Source of the DNA: Acidimicrobiia bacterium
Lineage (GTDB): Bacteria; Actinomycetota; Acidimicrobiia; Spongiisociales; ZC4RG35
NCBI GenBank assembly: GCA_017577575.1
Contig: PKRG01000011.1
Coordinates: 17,790-81,789, forward strand
DNA: 64,000 nucleotides
Direction of reading: 5' to 3'
This document shows positions 38,926 to 48,252 of this stretch, in pieces. Below the pieces are notes generated by a model, which was not told the DNA's origin, did no database searches, and worked only from the letters and a program-made list of their open reading frames with translations. Each line of letters starts with the position of its first letter. Within the stretch, counting starts at the first letter, position 1. Made by a program: the position numbers and the translations under genes.

Positions 38926-39573
38926 TCAGGACCAGAGATGGCGGAACGGGTTGCTGCGCCGCTCCTCGCCGATCGTGGTCTCCGGCCCGTGGCCAGGCAG
39001 CACCCGGATGTCGTCGGGGAGCGTCATGACGCGTGTCCGCATCGACTCGGCGAGAGCGCCCAGGTCGCCCCCGGGAAGGTCGGTTCGGCCTATCGAGCCG
39101 GCGAACAGCTGGTCGCCGGAGAACAGGATCCCCTCCTCTTCCACGAGGAAGCAGCAGTGCCCCGGGGTGTGGCCGGGGGTGTGGAGCACCTCGAAGGTGA
39201 CTCCGGCGAGGGTGTGGCGCTGTCCATCGGCCAGGTAGACGCGTTCGGCCGGTGCCCGGTAGTCACCCGGGGGAACCATCCCGAAGAGGAGGCGCAGCTG
39301 CTCTTCGGGGGAGTCGGTGAGGAAGTCGTCGTCGGGGTGAACGTAGGCGTAGGCGCCGGTGGCCCCCGCCACCGGGCCGGCACCTCCGACGTGGTCGACG
39401 TGGCCGTGGGTGACGAGCAGCGCCGCCACGGACAGGTCGTGGCGGCGGACCATCTCGAGCACCGCCGACGGGTCCGGGGGGACGTCCACCACCACGGCCG
39501 GGCCTCCCGGTTCGGATGCCACGACGTACGTGTTGGTCTGAGCGAGCCACAGGCTCCGGCTGAGCAGTATCAC
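38926..39573 (-). CDS. MBL-fold metallo-hydrolase (glyoxalase II-like)
   Basis: This 215-residue metallo-beta-lactamase fold protein has the THGHVDH dinuclear zinc motif (H56, H58, D60, H61), then HTPGHTPGH and LPGHGPETTIG. It resembles hydroxyacylglutathione-hydrolase-like proteins. Actinobacteria use mycothiol, so a mycothiol-thioester substrate is plausible but unproven. GTG at 39573. The gene order rel - MBL - hisS is also found in Mycobacterium. Confidence 0.88.
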   Translation of the reverse strand: MILLSRSLWLAQTNTYVVASEPGGPAVVVDVPPDPSAVLEMVRRHDLSVAALLVTHGHVDHVGGAGPVAGATGAYAYVHPDDDFLTDSPEEQLRLLFGMVPPGDYRAPAERVYLADGQRHTLAGVTFEVLHTPGHTPGHCCFLVEEEGILFSGDQLFAGSIGRTDLPGGDLGALAESMRTRVMTLPDDIRVLPGHGPETTIGEERRSNPFRHLWS

Positions 39574-39581
39574 GGGGTGTC

Positions 39582-41747
39582 TCAGGCGGGTTGGGGGATT
39601 CGGCGGGCAGCGTAGACCCCGTCGACCCCCCGGATGTCCGCCAGCATCCGCGGGAGCTGGCTGGCGTCAGACAGCTCCACTTCGTAGCGGAGGATCGCCA
39701 CCCGGTCGGGGCCGGTGACGGTGGACGACGCCGTGATGTTGCCCCCCGTCTCCGAGATCACCGAGGTGACGTCGCGCAGCAGGAGCGTGCGGTCCAGGGC
39801 CTCGACCTGGATCCACACCGAATAGCTCGACATCTGCCCCGCCGCCCAGGTGACGTCGACCATCCGCTCGTGCTTCTCGCGCAGGGCGTCGATGTTGGTG
39901 CAGTCCGAGCGGTGCACCGACACTCCCCGGCCGACGGTGACGAACCCCTCGATCGGGTCGCCGGGAACCGGGTCGCAGCACTTGGCGAGCCGCACGAGCA
40001 GGTCGTCGAAGCCCTCCACGATGACCGGAGGCCCTTCCTGGGGGCGCCGGCGGGGGACGACCAGGGGTAGGGTCTGGTCCGGGCGCTCCGGGTGGGCGAT
40101 CCGGCCCGCCTTCGACGCCACGGCTCCGGCCGAGATCGTGCCCTCCCCGACCTTGGTGAACATCGTGTCGACGTCCCGGTAGCCGAGCTCGGCGGCCACC
40201 TCACCCAGCAGCTCGGCGCGATGGTGCGGGTCGAGGTCGGGCAGCTCTCGGTCCAGGGCGGCGAACACCTGATCCTTGCCCTCCGTCAGGGCTTGGTCGC
40301 GGCGCTCCTTGAGGAACCACTGCTTGATCTTCGACCGCGCCCGAGACGTCCGCACGAACGTCAGCCAGTCCCGGCTGGGGCCGCTGTCGCGGCGCGACGT
40401 GATGATCTCGACGATGTCGCCGGACGCCAGCTTGGTCGACAGCGGCATCAGCCGCCCGTTGATGCGGGCGCCCACGCAGTTGTGGCCGACCTCGGTGTGG
40501 ACGGCGTAGGCGAAGTCGACCGCCGTCGCTCCCTTGGGCAGGGTCTTCACGTCGCCGGCGGGCGTGAGCACGAACACCTCGTCCTGGTACAGGTCGAGCT
40601 TCAGGTTGTTGAGGAACTCGGCGGGATCGTCGGACTCCAGGGCCCCCATGTCGATCCACGGCTGGGCCGTCGCCTCCCCGCCCTCCTTGTACCGCCAGTG
40701 GGCGGCGATGCCCGACTCCGCCCGCCGGTGCATCTCCTCGGTGCGCAGCTGCACCTCGAGCGGCTTGCCGTCGGGGCCCACCACGGTGGTGTGCAGGCTC
40801 TGGTACAGGTTGGGCTTGGGCATGGCGATGTAGTCCTTGAACCGCCCCGGGATCGGCACCCAGTGGCTGTGGATGAGGCCGAGGGCGGCGTAGCAGTCCC
40901 GGACGTTGCCGGTGATGATTCGGATCCCGATGAGGTCGTGGATCTCCTCGAACGGCCGGTTCTGCTCGACCATCTTGCGGTAGATCGAGTAGTGGTGCTT
41001 CGGACGCCCGGTGACCTGGGCGGAGATGCCCGCCTCCGCCAGGACGCCTTCGACCTCGGCGATCATCTTCTCGATGAAGACGCTGCGTTCCACTCCCCGC
41101 TCGGTGAGCTTCTCCTCGATCTCGGCGAACGGGCCGGGGTGGAGGATGGCGAAGCAGCGGTCCTCGAGCTCGTGTTTGATCTCCTGGACGCCGAGCCGGT
41201 GGGCCAGCGGCGCGTACACGTCGAGGGTCTCGCGGGCCACCCGACGTTGCTTCTCCTCGCGCAGGGCGTAGACCGTCCGCATGTTGTGGAGGCGGTCGAC
41301 GAGCTTGATCAGGAGGACCCGGACATCCTGGGCCATCGCCACGACCATCTTGCGGATGGTGGCCGCCTGCGCCTCCTCAACCGAGGAGTAGTCGATCCGG
41401 TCGAGCTTGGTGACGCCGTCGATGAGGGCGGCGATTTCGGAGCCGAACTCGGCGGCGAGGTGCTCCAGGGTGACATCGGTGTCCTCCACGGTGTCGTGGA
41501 GCAGGGCGGCGGCGATCGTCGCCGCGTCGAGGCCGTAGTGGGCCAGGTGCCACGCCACCGCCAGCGGGTGGGTGATGTAGGGGTGGCCGGTCTTGCGCAC
41601 CTGGCCGGCGTGGGCCCGGTCGGCGAGCTCGTAGGCACGACGAAGCAGATCGACATCCCCGTCGGGATGGTGGGCGAGGAAGGCTTCGACGACGTCTTCG
41701 AACGTCGCCGGAGCCGGATCGACTTCAGTCGTATACGAGGAGGGCAT
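39582..41747 (-). CDS. rel: Bifunctional (p)ppGpp synthetase/hydrolase Rel
   Basis: This 721-residue stringent-response enzyme makes and degrades (p)ppGpp. The HD hydrolase domain has ALLHDTVEDT; the synthetase domain has GRPKHHYSIYRKM and RFKDYIAMPKPNLYQSLHT; then TGS (VFVLTPAGDVKTLPKGATAVDF) and a C-terminal ACT domain follow. Both halves look intact, so it is the bifunctional Rel type. ATG at 41747 overlaps the end of apt by 23 bases. Confidence 0.96.
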   Translation of the reverse strand: MPSSYTTEVDPAPATFEDVVEAFLAHHPDGDVDLLRRAYELADRAHAGQVRKTGHPYITHPLAVAWHLAHYGLDAATIAAALLHDTVEDTDVTLEHLAAEFGSEIAALIDGVTKLDRIDYSSVEEAQAATIRKMVVAMAQDVRVLLIKLVDRLHNMRTVYALREEKQRRVARETLDVYAPLAHRLGVQEIKHELEDRCFAILHPGPFAEIEEKLTERGVERSVFIEKMIAEVEGVLAEAGISAQVTGRPKHHYSIYRKMVEQNRPFEEIHDLIGIRIITGNVRDCYAALGLIHSHWVPIPGRFKDYIAMPKPNLYQSLHTTVVGPDGKPLEVQLRTEEMHRRAESGIAAHWRYKEGGEATAQPWIDMGALESDDPAEFLNNLKLDLYQDEVFVLTPAGDVKTLPKGATAVDFAYAVHTEVGHNCVGARINGRLMPLSTKLASGDIVEIITSRRDSGPSRDWLTFVRTSRARSKIKQWFLKERRDQALTEGKDQVFAALDRELPDLDPHHRAELLGEVAAELGYRDVDTMFTKVGEGTISAGAVASKAGRIAHPERPDQTLPLVVPRRRPQEGPPVIVEGFDDLLVRLAKCCDPVPGDPIEGFVTVGRGVSVHRSDCTNIDALREKHERMVDVTWAAGQMSSYSVWIQVEALDRTLLLRDVTSVISETGGNITASSTVTGPDRVAILRYEVELSDASQLPRMLADIRGVDGVYAARRIPQPA

Positions 41748-42243
41748 GGTATGGGACCTCCGGCAGGGTCCCCTTTCCGTTGAGGAAGGCGAGCTCGATG
41801 AACACGCTGAACCCGACCACCTCGGCGCCGGTCTGTTGGACCAGCCGGAGAGCCGCCGCCGCCGTCCCGCCGGTGGCGATCACGTCATCGACGAGGAGCA
41901 CACGGTCGGACGGGCCGGCTGCGTCGACGTGGATCTCCAGCCGGTCGGTTCCGTACTCCAGAGTGTATTCCTCGCCGACCGTCTTGAAAGGGAGCTTGCC
42001 GGGCTTGCGGATGGGGATGAACCCGGCGTTCAACTCCAACGCGATGGGGGCGGCGAGGGTGAACCCTCGGGCTTCGATCCCCGCGACCTGGGTCACGCCC
42101 TTGTCGCGGAACGGGTCCGCCATCGCCGACACGAGGCGGGCGAACGTGTCTGCGTGGCCGAGGATGGGTGTGATGTCCTTGAACACCACCCCCGGCTCGG
42201 GGAAATCCGGGATGTCACGAATGAGGCTGGCGAACTCGTCCAC
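41725..42243 (-). CDS. apt: Adenine phosphoribosyltransferase
   Basis: This 172-residue salvage enzyme makes AMP from adenine and PRPP. The PRPP motif is VLLVDDVIATGGTA, and IPIRKPGKLP and EYTLEYGTD are family signatures. GTG at 42243. It overlaps rel downstream. The yajC stop is 50 bases upstream, where secD and secF are often found in related genomes. Confidence 0.96.
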   Translation of the reverse strand: MDEFASLIRDIPDFPEPGVVFKDITPILGHADTFARLVSAMADPFRDKGVTQVAGIEARGFTLAAPIALELNAGFIPIRKPGKLPFKTVGEEYTLEYGTDRLEIHVDAAGPSDRVLLVDDVIATGGTAAAALRLVQQTGAEVVGFSVFIELAFLNGKGTLPEVPYHALLVYD

Positions 42244-42293
42244 GCGGCCAGTCTATGCCCGTCGCTGCCGGATCCCGCAGAACCCGGTGCTGC

Positions 42294-42605
42294 TCAGGTG
42301 CCGGTGTCCTCGCGTTCGGGGCCGAGGCGGTTGGCGACCGCCCGGCGGCTGACCCGCAGCTCCCCTTGCTCGATCTGGAGCACGACGTCGTCGCCGTCGA
42401 GGCGCTTCACCTTGCCTTTGATCCCACCGATGGTCTGGACCTCGTCGCCGAGCTGCAGCGACTCGGCCAGCTCCTGCTGCTTCTTCATGCGGTTGCGCTG
42501 GGGGCGGATGATCAGGAAGTAGAAGACCGCCACCATCAGCACGAGGAAGATCAGCGAGCTGGTTCCCGAACCGGCAGGGGCTTCTTGAGCGAAAACGAAG
42601 GGCAA
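42294..42605 (-). CDS. yajC: Preprotein translocase accessory subunit YajC
   Basis: This 103-residue membrane protein has one TM helix (residues 17-34, SLIFLVLMVAVFYFLII) followed by the signature RPQRNRMKKQQEL and a small C-terminal domain. It associates with SecDF. TTG at 42605 is the start, with GAGAGGAAT upstream; no ATG or GTG in frame gives a full protein. secD and secF do not follow it. Confidence 0.92.
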   Translation of the reverse strand: MPFVFAQEAPAGSGTSSLIFLVLMVAVFYFLIIRPQRNRMKKQQELAESLQLGDEVQTIGGIKGKVKRLDGDDVVLQIEQGELRVSRRAVANRLGPEREDTGT

Positions 42606-42638
42606 GTTGGATTCCTCTCGTCCTTGGGGAGGCGAAGA

Positions 42639-43769
42639 TTAGGAGAGCGGCGTTTCGCTACCAACCCCTCGGCGACGATTCTCGACGACCTCGGCGTGGA
42701 AGTCCTCGAACGTGCCCGCCACGATCGCTCGTCGGGCGTCGCGCATCAACCCGAGGGTGTAGGTGAGGTTGTGGAGGCTGACGAGCCGGTGCACGGACAG
42801 CTCCCGGGTGATCAGCAGATGCCGCAGGTAGGCCCGGCTGTAGGTGCGGCACGTCAGGCAGTCACAATCGGGGGCGAGCGGAGCGGGGTCCTCGGCGAAT
42901 TCGGCCCGGCGCAGGTTGTAGTCCCCCGAGCTGGTCAGCACCCGCCCGTGGCGAGCCAGGCGCGTGGGCCACACGCAGTCGAAGAGGTCCGCGCCCCGGG
43001 CCACCGCGTCGAGCACCCCTTCCGCGTCCCCGAGGCCCATCACGTAGCGGACCTTGCCGTCGGGCAGCTCCGGCATCACCGCCTCCAGGGCCCGGTTGCG
43101 CTCTTGCGGGGGCTCCCCCACCGACAACCCCCCGATCCCGAAGCCGGCGAAGCCCAGCGCGGCCGTCCGGGAGGCCGATTCCCGCCGCAGCTCGGGGTCG
43201 GTGCCGCCCTGCACGATTCCGAAGAGCGCCTGGTCGGGCCGCTGGTGGGCGGCGAGCGCCCGCTCTGCCCAACGCAGGGTGAGCTCCATCGCCTCTCTCA
43301 CCCGCTCGGCCGGAGCGGGGAGGGCCAGGCACACGTCCAGCACCATCGCCACGTCGGGCCCCAGCAGCTCCTGGACCTTGACGGCGTCCTCGGGTCTGAG
43401 ATGGACCATCGAACCGTCGTAGACGGACCGGAAGGTGGCGCCGTCCTCGGTGATGCGGGGCTCGAGGGAGAGGATCTGATATCCCCCGGAGTCGGTGAGG
43501 ATCGGGCCGTTCCAGGCCATGAAGCCGTGGAGGCCGCCCATCCTCGCCACGAGCTCGGCCCCCGGGCGGAGCATGAGGTGGTAGGTGTTGGCGAGCACCA
43601 TCTGCGCTCCGACCGCGCCGAGGTCGTGGGTGTCGAGAGCCCGGACTGCCGCCCGGGTGCCGACCGGCATGAAGGCAGGCGTCTCGACCGTCCCGTGGGT
43701 CAGCTCCAGGTGCCCGGCCCGGGCGGGGCCGTCGGCCGTTTCGAGGCGCCATGTGGCGGCGTGGGTCAT
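42639..43769 (-). CDS. tgt: tRNA-guanine transglycosylase
   Basis: This 376-residue enzyme swaps guanine-34 for preQ1 in tRNAs for Asp, Asn, His and Tyr. Catalytic Asp is in ILTDSGGYQ, substrate loop in FGIVQGG, and zinc ligands in CDCLTC and the following SLHN. ATG at 43769 overlaps the queA stop as ATGA. With queA it completes the last steps of queuosine synthesis; preQ1 synthesis genes are not in this window. Confidence 0.96.
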   Translation of the reverse strand: MTHAATWRLETADGPARAGHLELTHGTVETPAFMPVGTRAAVRALDTHDLGAVGAQMVLANTYHLMLRPGAELVARMGGLHGFMAWNGPILTDSGGYQILSLEPRITEDGATFRSVYDGSMVHLRPEDAVKVQELLGPDVAMVLDVCLALPAPAERVREAMELTLRWAERALAAHQRPDQALFGIVQGGTDPELRRESASRTAALGFAGFGIGGLSVGEPPQERNRALEAVMPELPDGKVRYVMGLGDAEGVLDAVARGADLFDCVWPTRLARHGRVLTSSGDYNLRRAEFAEDPAPLAPDCDCLTCRTYSRAYLRHLLITRELSVHRLVSLHNLTYTLGLMRDARRAIVAGTFEDFHAEVVENRRRGVGSETPLS

Positions 43770-44779
43770 GGCTGCTCCCGGTCGCAGAGCATGGCGTCTC
43801 CGAAGCTGAGGAACCGGTACCCGCGCTGGAGGGCCACCGAGTATGCCTCCCTCCAGCCGGGGCCCATGAAGGCGGCGATCATGACGAGGAGGCTCGACCT
43901 CGGCATGTGGAAGTTGGTCACCAGCCGGTCGACGACGCGGAACCGGAAGCCCGGGGTGATGAAGAGGTCGGTGTGGCCGGTCCACGGCCGCAGCTCGCCT
44001 TCGCGGGCCGCCGTCTCCAGCGCCCGCACCACCGTGGTGCCGACGGCCACCACCCTGCCGCCCCGGCTGGTGGCCCGGGCGATGGCGTCGACGGTCTCTG
44101 CGGGCACCGACACCCATTCTCGATGCATCCGGTGGTCCGAGACCCTCTCGGTCTGGATGGGGCGGAACGTCCCCAGGCCGACCCGCAGCTCGACGCGGGC
44201 GATCCCGGCGGTCTTGCGTTCCAGCCGCTCCAGGAGCTCCTCAGTGAAGTGGAGACCGGCGGTGGGGGCGGCGGCCGAGCCCGGTGTGCGGGCGTAGACG
44301 GTCTGGTAGCGGGAGGGATCGGCGAGCGAGGCGGTGATGTACGGCGGAAGCGGGACCTCTCCTGCCTTGTCGATCGCCGTCTCCACGTCCTCGGACGCCT
44401 CGAGCGCCACCTCGGCGATCCCGTCGACCGGATCCGACTCGAGTCGGGCCTCCAGGTGCTCGCCGACGAGGCGGGTGCCCCGGCGGAGGCGCCGGGCGGG
44501 GCGGACGAGGGCCTCCCAGTTGCCGTTCTCGAGGCGGTCGAGGAGCAGCATCTCGACCGCTCCCCCGGTCTTCGCCTTGGTCAGGTGGATGCGGGCGGCG
44601 CGCACCCGGGTGTCGTTGACCACCACGATGTCGTCGGGGCCGAGCAGGTCGGGGAGCTCCGAGAAGACGTGGTCGGACATGTCGGCGGTCACCAGCAGCC
44701 GCGAGGAGTCCCGGGGCTCGGCCGGTGACTGGGCGATGGCGCTTTCGGGCAGTTCGTAGTCGAAATCTGCGGTCAGCAC
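43766..44779 (-). CDS. queA: S-adenosylmethionine:tRNA ribosyltransferase-isomerase
   Basis: This 337-residue enzyme converts preQ1 in tRNA to epoxyqueuosine using SAM. Family features are VLTADFDYELPE at the start, ALVRPARRLRRGTR, AAPTAGLHFTEEL and VTNFHMPRSSLLVMIAAF. GTG at 44779 is chosen because it gives the family N-terminus. A much longer in-frame extension into ruvB exists but encodes low-complexity sequence. Confidence 0.95.
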   Translation of the reverse strand: MLTADFDYELPESAIAQSPAEPRDSSRLLVTADMSDHVFSELPDLLGPDDIVVVNDTRVRAARIHLTKAKTGGAVEMLLLDRLENGNWEALVRPARRLRRGTRLVGEHLEARLESDPVDGIAEVALEASEDVETAIDKAGEVPLPPYITASLADPSRYQTVYARTPGSAAAPTAGLHFTEELLERLERKTAGIARVELRVGLGTFRPIQTERVSDHRMHREWVSVPAETVDAIARATSRGGRVVAVGTTVVRALETAAREGELRPWTGHTDLFITPGFRFRVVDRLVTNFHMPRSSLLVMIAAFMGPGWREAYSVALQRGYRFLSFGDAMLCDREQP

Positions 44780-44789
44780 GCGTGGGGTC

Positions 44790-45797
44790 TCAGAGGAGAG
44801 TCGGTTGCCCGGGCTTGTCGACACCGAGGTGACGGTAGGCGAGGTCGGTGGCGATGCGTCCCCGCGGCGTGCGCTGGATGAGCCCGACCTGGAGCAGGAA
44901 CGGCTCATAGGCGTCCTCGACGGTCTCCGGCTCCTCGCCCACGGCGATGGCGAGGGTTCCGAGGCCGACGGGCCCGCCCCCGAACTTGAGGACGATGGCC
45001 TCGAGGATGGCCCGGTCGACCTTGTCGAGGCCGATCTCGTCCACCTCGAACACCCGCAACGCCTGGTCGGCGACCTCCCGGTCCACCCTGCCGTCGGCCC
45101 GGGCGACGGCGTAGTCCCGCACGCGGGCGAGGAGGCGGTTGGCGATGCGCGGGGTCGAGCGGCTGCGGCGGGCGATCTCCAGCGCGGCGTCCGCTGTGAT
45201 GTCCACGCCGAGGATCCCCGCCGACCGCGTCACGATGGCAGCCAGCTCGTCGTCGCGGTAGTAGTCGAGCTTCTCCTCGATTCCGAAGCGGTCGCGGAGG
45301 GGGGCGGTCACCGTGCCCTTGCGGGTCGTGGCGCCGATGAGGGTGAACCTCGGGAGGTCGAGGCGGATCGACTGGGCGGTGGGGCCCTTGCCCAGCACGA
45401 TGTCGATGACGAAGTCCTCCATCGCCGAGTACAGGACTTCCTCCACCACCCGGGACAGCCGGTGGATCTCGTCGATGAAGAACACGTCGCCCGGCTCCAG
45501 GTTGGAGAGGATGGCCGCCAGGTCCCCGGGGCGCTCCAGGGCCGGGCCCGAGGTCACCCGCAGGGTGGTGCCCATCTCGGCGGCGACGATCCCGGCCAGC
45601 GTCGTCTTCCCCAGGCCAGGCGGGCCGGAGAGGAGGATGTGGTCGAGCGACCTCCCCTCGGCGCGGGCCGCCTCGATCGAGATCCACAGCCTCTCTTTGA
45701 CCCGGTCCTGGCCGATGAACTCGTCGAGGCGGTGAGGACGGAGGGTGATCTCGATCTCGTCCTCGGCGGTCGGGCTGAGCAAGCTCTCCTCACGCAC
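44790..45797 (-). CDS. ruvB: Holliday junction helicase RuvB
   Basis: This 335-residue AAA+ motor drives branch migration with RuvA. N-terminus RPHRLDEFIGQDRVKERL, Walker A GPPGLGKT, Walker B FIDEIHRL, sensor GATTRKG and the C-terminal winged helix (LLQVGLIQRTPRGR) are intact. GTG at 45797 overlaps ruvA by eight bases. Confidence 0.97.
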   Translation of the reverse strand: MREESLLSPTAEDEIEITLRPHRLDEFIGQDRVKERLWISIEAARAEGRSLDHILLSGPPGLGKTTLAGIVAAEMGTTLRVTSGPALERPGDLAAILSNLEPGDVFFIDEIHRLSRVVEEVLYSAMEDFVIDIVLGKGPTAQSIRLDLPRFTLIGATTRKGTVTAPLRDRFGIEEKLDYYRDDELAAIVTRSAGILGVDITADAALEIARRSRSTPRIANRLLARVRDYAVARADGRVDREVADQALRVFEVDEIGLDKVDRAILEAIVLKFGGGPVGLGTLAIAVGEEPETVEDAYEPFLLQVGLIQRTPRGRIATDLAYRHLGVDKPGQPTLL

Positions 45798-46365
45798 GGC
45801 GTGCCTGCCCCAACAGCTTGAGTGCGGCCTTCACCTGGTCTTGCACACTGCCATCTTCGTCCACCTCGGCGAGCACCTCGTTGATCTCCTCGGGGCGGTA
45901 GCCGAGTTGTTCCAGTGCCATCCGCACCTGGGCGGACCCGCTTCCCTGGACCACGTCGGCTTCGGCGTCGGCGAGCTTGGGGCGCAACTCGAGGATGATC
46001 CGCTGGGCGGAGCGCTTCCCCACGCCGGGAGCGGTCGCCAGCGCCCCCGCGTCCTCGCTGAGGATCGCCCTGCGCAACTGATCGGGCCGCAGCGTCGACA
46101 ACAGCGCCATCCCCACCTTGGGCCCGACCCCGCTCGTCGATATGAGGACCCGGAACAGGTCCCGTTCGGCGGCGCTGAGGAACCCGTACAGGCTCATCTC
46201 GTCCTCGCGGACGTGCAGGTGGGTGTGGATCACCACCTCCTCGCCGACCGGGGGAAGCTCCGACACCGCCTGCGGGGTGAGGGTCACCTGGTAGCCCACT
46301 CCCCCCACGTCGACCACCACCACGGGGGCGACCGAGACGAGCGTGCCGCGCAGACGGGCGATCAC
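45790..46365 (-). CDS. ruvA: Holliday junction DNA-binding protein RuvA
   Basis: This 191-residue protein binds four-way junctions. It has an N-terminal OB fold (MIARLRGTL-type start), HhH motifs (LISTSGVGPKVGMALLS, TAPGVGKRSAQRI) and a C-terminal RuvB-binding domain. GTG at 46365 is preceded by GGGAGGGG and overlaps the ruvC stop as GTGA. Confidence 0.96.
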   Translation of the reverse strand: MIARLRGTLVSVAPVVVVDVGGVGYQVTLTPQAVSELPPVGEEVVIHTHLHVREDEMSLYGFLSAAERDLFRVLISTSGVGPKVGMALLSTLRPDQLRRAILSEDAGALATAPGVGKRSAQRIILELRPKLADAEADVVQGSGSAQVRMALEQLGYRPEEINEVLAEVDEDGSVQDQVKAALKLLGQARRA

Positions 46366-46859
46366 CGGGCCCCTCCCGTCGCCCGGGCGGCCACAGGTGA
46401 CGTCCGCAGGTGGCACAGCGCCACCGCCAAGGCGTCGGCGGCGTCGGCGGGAGCGGGCGGGGAGTCGAGGCGCAGGAGCCGGGCGACCATCTGTGCCACC
46501 CCCTTCTTGTCGGCGGACCCGTCGCCGGTCACCGCCGCCTTGACGGCGGTCGGCGCGTACTCGGTGACGGGGATGCCGGCCTGGGCGGCCGCCAGGATCG
46601 CCACTCCCGAGGCCCGGCCCACCGAGATGGCGGTGTTGAGGTTGCGGTTGGTGAACACCGTCTCCACGGCGACGGCATCGGGACGGTGCTGGGCGATGAC
46701 CTCGGACAGGTTGGCGTGGAGCACGGCGAGACGCTCCCCGATCGGCCGGTCAACGGGGGTGCGGATCACGCCGGCGGCGACGGGAACGGGCGGATGGCCG
46801 CCGCGGACGACGCCGTAGCCGGTCACGGTCAGACCGGGGTCGATACCCAGCACGAACAT
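46362..46859 (-). CDS. ruvC: Holliday junction endonuclease RuvC
   Basis: This 165-residue resolvase has the RNase H fold with acidic residues in GIDPGLTVTGYGVV, the AVETVF glutamate and the C-terminal APADAADALAVALCH stretch. ATG at 46859. It leads ruvC-ruvA-ruvB. A 54-base gap separates it from yebC and holds a small stem-loop (TCGGGT with ACCCGA, 46894-46910) that may end yebC transcription in part. Confidence 0.95.
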   Translation of the reverse strand: MFVLGIDPGLTVTGYGVVRGGHPPVPVAAGVIRTPVDRPIGERLAVLHANLSEVIAQHRPDAVAVETVFTNRNLNTAISVGRASGVAILAAAQAGIPVTEYAPTAVKAAVTGDGSADKKGVAQMVARLLRLDSPPAPADAADALAVALCHLRTSPVAARATGGAR

Positions 46860-46913
46860 GTGTTCTACACCCTAGGCCGAAGCGGGGACGGATTCGGGTC
46901 AATCACCCGAGAC

Positions 46914-47663
46914 TCACGCCTCGGCCAGGACCGTCTCCATCACGGAGTCGTCGATGTCGTAGTTGGCGTAGACCGCCTGGACGTCGTCGAGGTCGTCGAG
47001 AGCGTCGATGAGGCGCAGGACCTTCCGGGCTTCCTCTTCGGCCACGGGCACCGTCGCCGCCGGCAGATGGGTGATGTCGGCGTTGTCGATCTGCACGCCC
47101 TCCTGCTCGAGCGCCTGGCGGACGGTCTCCAGGTCCGACGGCGCCGTGATCACCTCGAAGGTGCCGTCGCCGTTGTCACGGACGTCCTCGGCTCCGGCGT
47201 CGAGGGCGGTGAGCATGATCTCCTCCTCGGAGCCGCGGGCGAGGATCGTGCCCTTCTGGCTGAAGAGGTAGCTCACCGACCCCGGCTCACCGAGGTTGCC
47301 CCCGTTGCGGGTGAACGTGGAGCGCACCTCGGACGCGGCCCGGTTGCGGTTGTCGGTCAGCACCTGGACGTACAGCGCCACTCCCCCCGGCCCGTAGCCC
47401 TCGTACCAGATCTCCTCGTAGACGGCGCCTTCGATCGCCCCGATCCCGCGCTTGATGGCGCGCTCGATGTTGTCGTTGGGCATCGAGGCGGCCTTGGCCT
47501 TCTCGACGGCGGTGGCGAGTGTCGGGTTGAAGTTGGGATCACCGCCGCCTTCGCGGGCGGCGACCTCGATCCGCTTCGCCAGCTTGGCGAACAGCTTGCC
47601 GCGGGCCGCGTCCTGGCGGCCCTTGCGGTGTTTGATGTTTGCCCATTTGGAATGTCCGGCCAT
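46914..47663 (-). CDS. yebC: YebC/PmpR family protein
   Basis: This 249-residue protein has the family start MAGHSKWANIKHRKGRQDAARGK and KGIG-like and NRNRAASEVRS segments. YebC proteins are annotated as transcriptional regulators and, more recently, some act on ribosomes at polyproline stretches. Neighbours (ruvC, pdx genes) match other actinobacteria. ATG at 47663 has AAGGAG upstream. Confidence 0.95.
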   Translation of the reverse strand: MAGHSKWANIKHRKGRQDAARGKLFAKLAKRIEVAAREGGGDPNFNPTLATAVEKAKAASMPNDNIERAIKRGIGAIEGAVYEEIWYEGYGPGGVALYVQVLTDNRNRAASEVRSTFTRNGGNLGEPGSVSYLFSQKGTILARGSEEEIMLTALDAGAEDVRDNGDGTFEVITAPSDLETVRQALEQEGVQIDNADITHLPAATVPVAEEEARKVLRLIDALDDLDDVQAVYANYDIDDSVMETVLAEA

Positions 47664-47673
47664 GCGGCTCCTT

Positions 47674-48249
47674 CTACGAGTCGGTGGCGACGCGATCGAG
47701 GAACATCCGATGGACCCGATCGTCGTCGGTGAGTTCGGGATGGAAGGAGGCAGCGTAGATGTGACCCTGGCGCACCATCACCGGGTGCTCGTCCACCGAG
47801 GCCAGCACCTCGACGCCCGACCCCGTCTTCTCCACCCACGGGGCGCGGATGAACACGGCGTGGAAGGGCTCGTCGAGCCCCCGGATGGGGATGTCGGCTT
47901 CGAACGAGTCGTTCTGGCGGCCGAAGGCGTTGCGTCGGACGACGATGTCCAGCACCCCGAGCTGGGGCTGGGTGCCTTCCGTCACCCCGGCGGCGAGGAA
48001 GATCATCCCGGCGCAGGTGCCGAAGACCGCCATTCCCTCCTGGATCCGACGGCGCAGGGGGTCGATCAGCCCGAACCGCTCGGCCAGCCGGCCGATGGTG
48101 GTGGATTCGCCTCCGGGGACGACGAGGCCGTCGATCGATTCGATCTGCTCGTGGCTCTTGACCGGCCCGGCCTCGACGCCGAGCGCGGTCAGTGCCCGGA
48201 CGTGCTCACGGACATCGCCCTGCAGGGCGAGAACGCCCACCCGGGGCAC
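47674..48249 (-). CDS. pdxT: Pyridoxal 5'-phosphate synthase glutaminase subunit
   Basis: This 191-residue glutaminase gives ammonia to PdxS. The class I triad is visible: C79 in GTCAGMI and the His-Glu pair in SFHPELTDD; PGGEST (45-50) is the oxyanion loop. GTG at 48249. The gene lies three bases after pdxS, so the two form one complex and one unit. Confidence 0.96.
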   Translation of the reverse strand: MPRVGVLALQGDVREHVRALTALGVEAGPVKSHEQIESIDGLVVPGGESTTIGRLAERFGLIDPLRRRIQEGMAVFGTCAGMIFLAAGVTEGTQPQLGVLDIVVRRNAFGRQNDSFEADIPIRGLDEPFHAVFIRAPWVEKTGSGVEVLASVDEHPVMVRQGHIYAASFHPELTDDDRVHRMFLDRVATDS

Positions 48250-48252
48250 GGC

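Noticed and set aside
44780..44908. 43-residue N-terminal extension of queA
   Set aside because: Serine/arginine-rich sequence overlapping ruvB; family proteins begin at the GTG at 44779.
46894..46910. Strong terminator after yebC
   Set aside because: Only a 6-bp stem without a T-run; kept as a weak note, not as a terminator.
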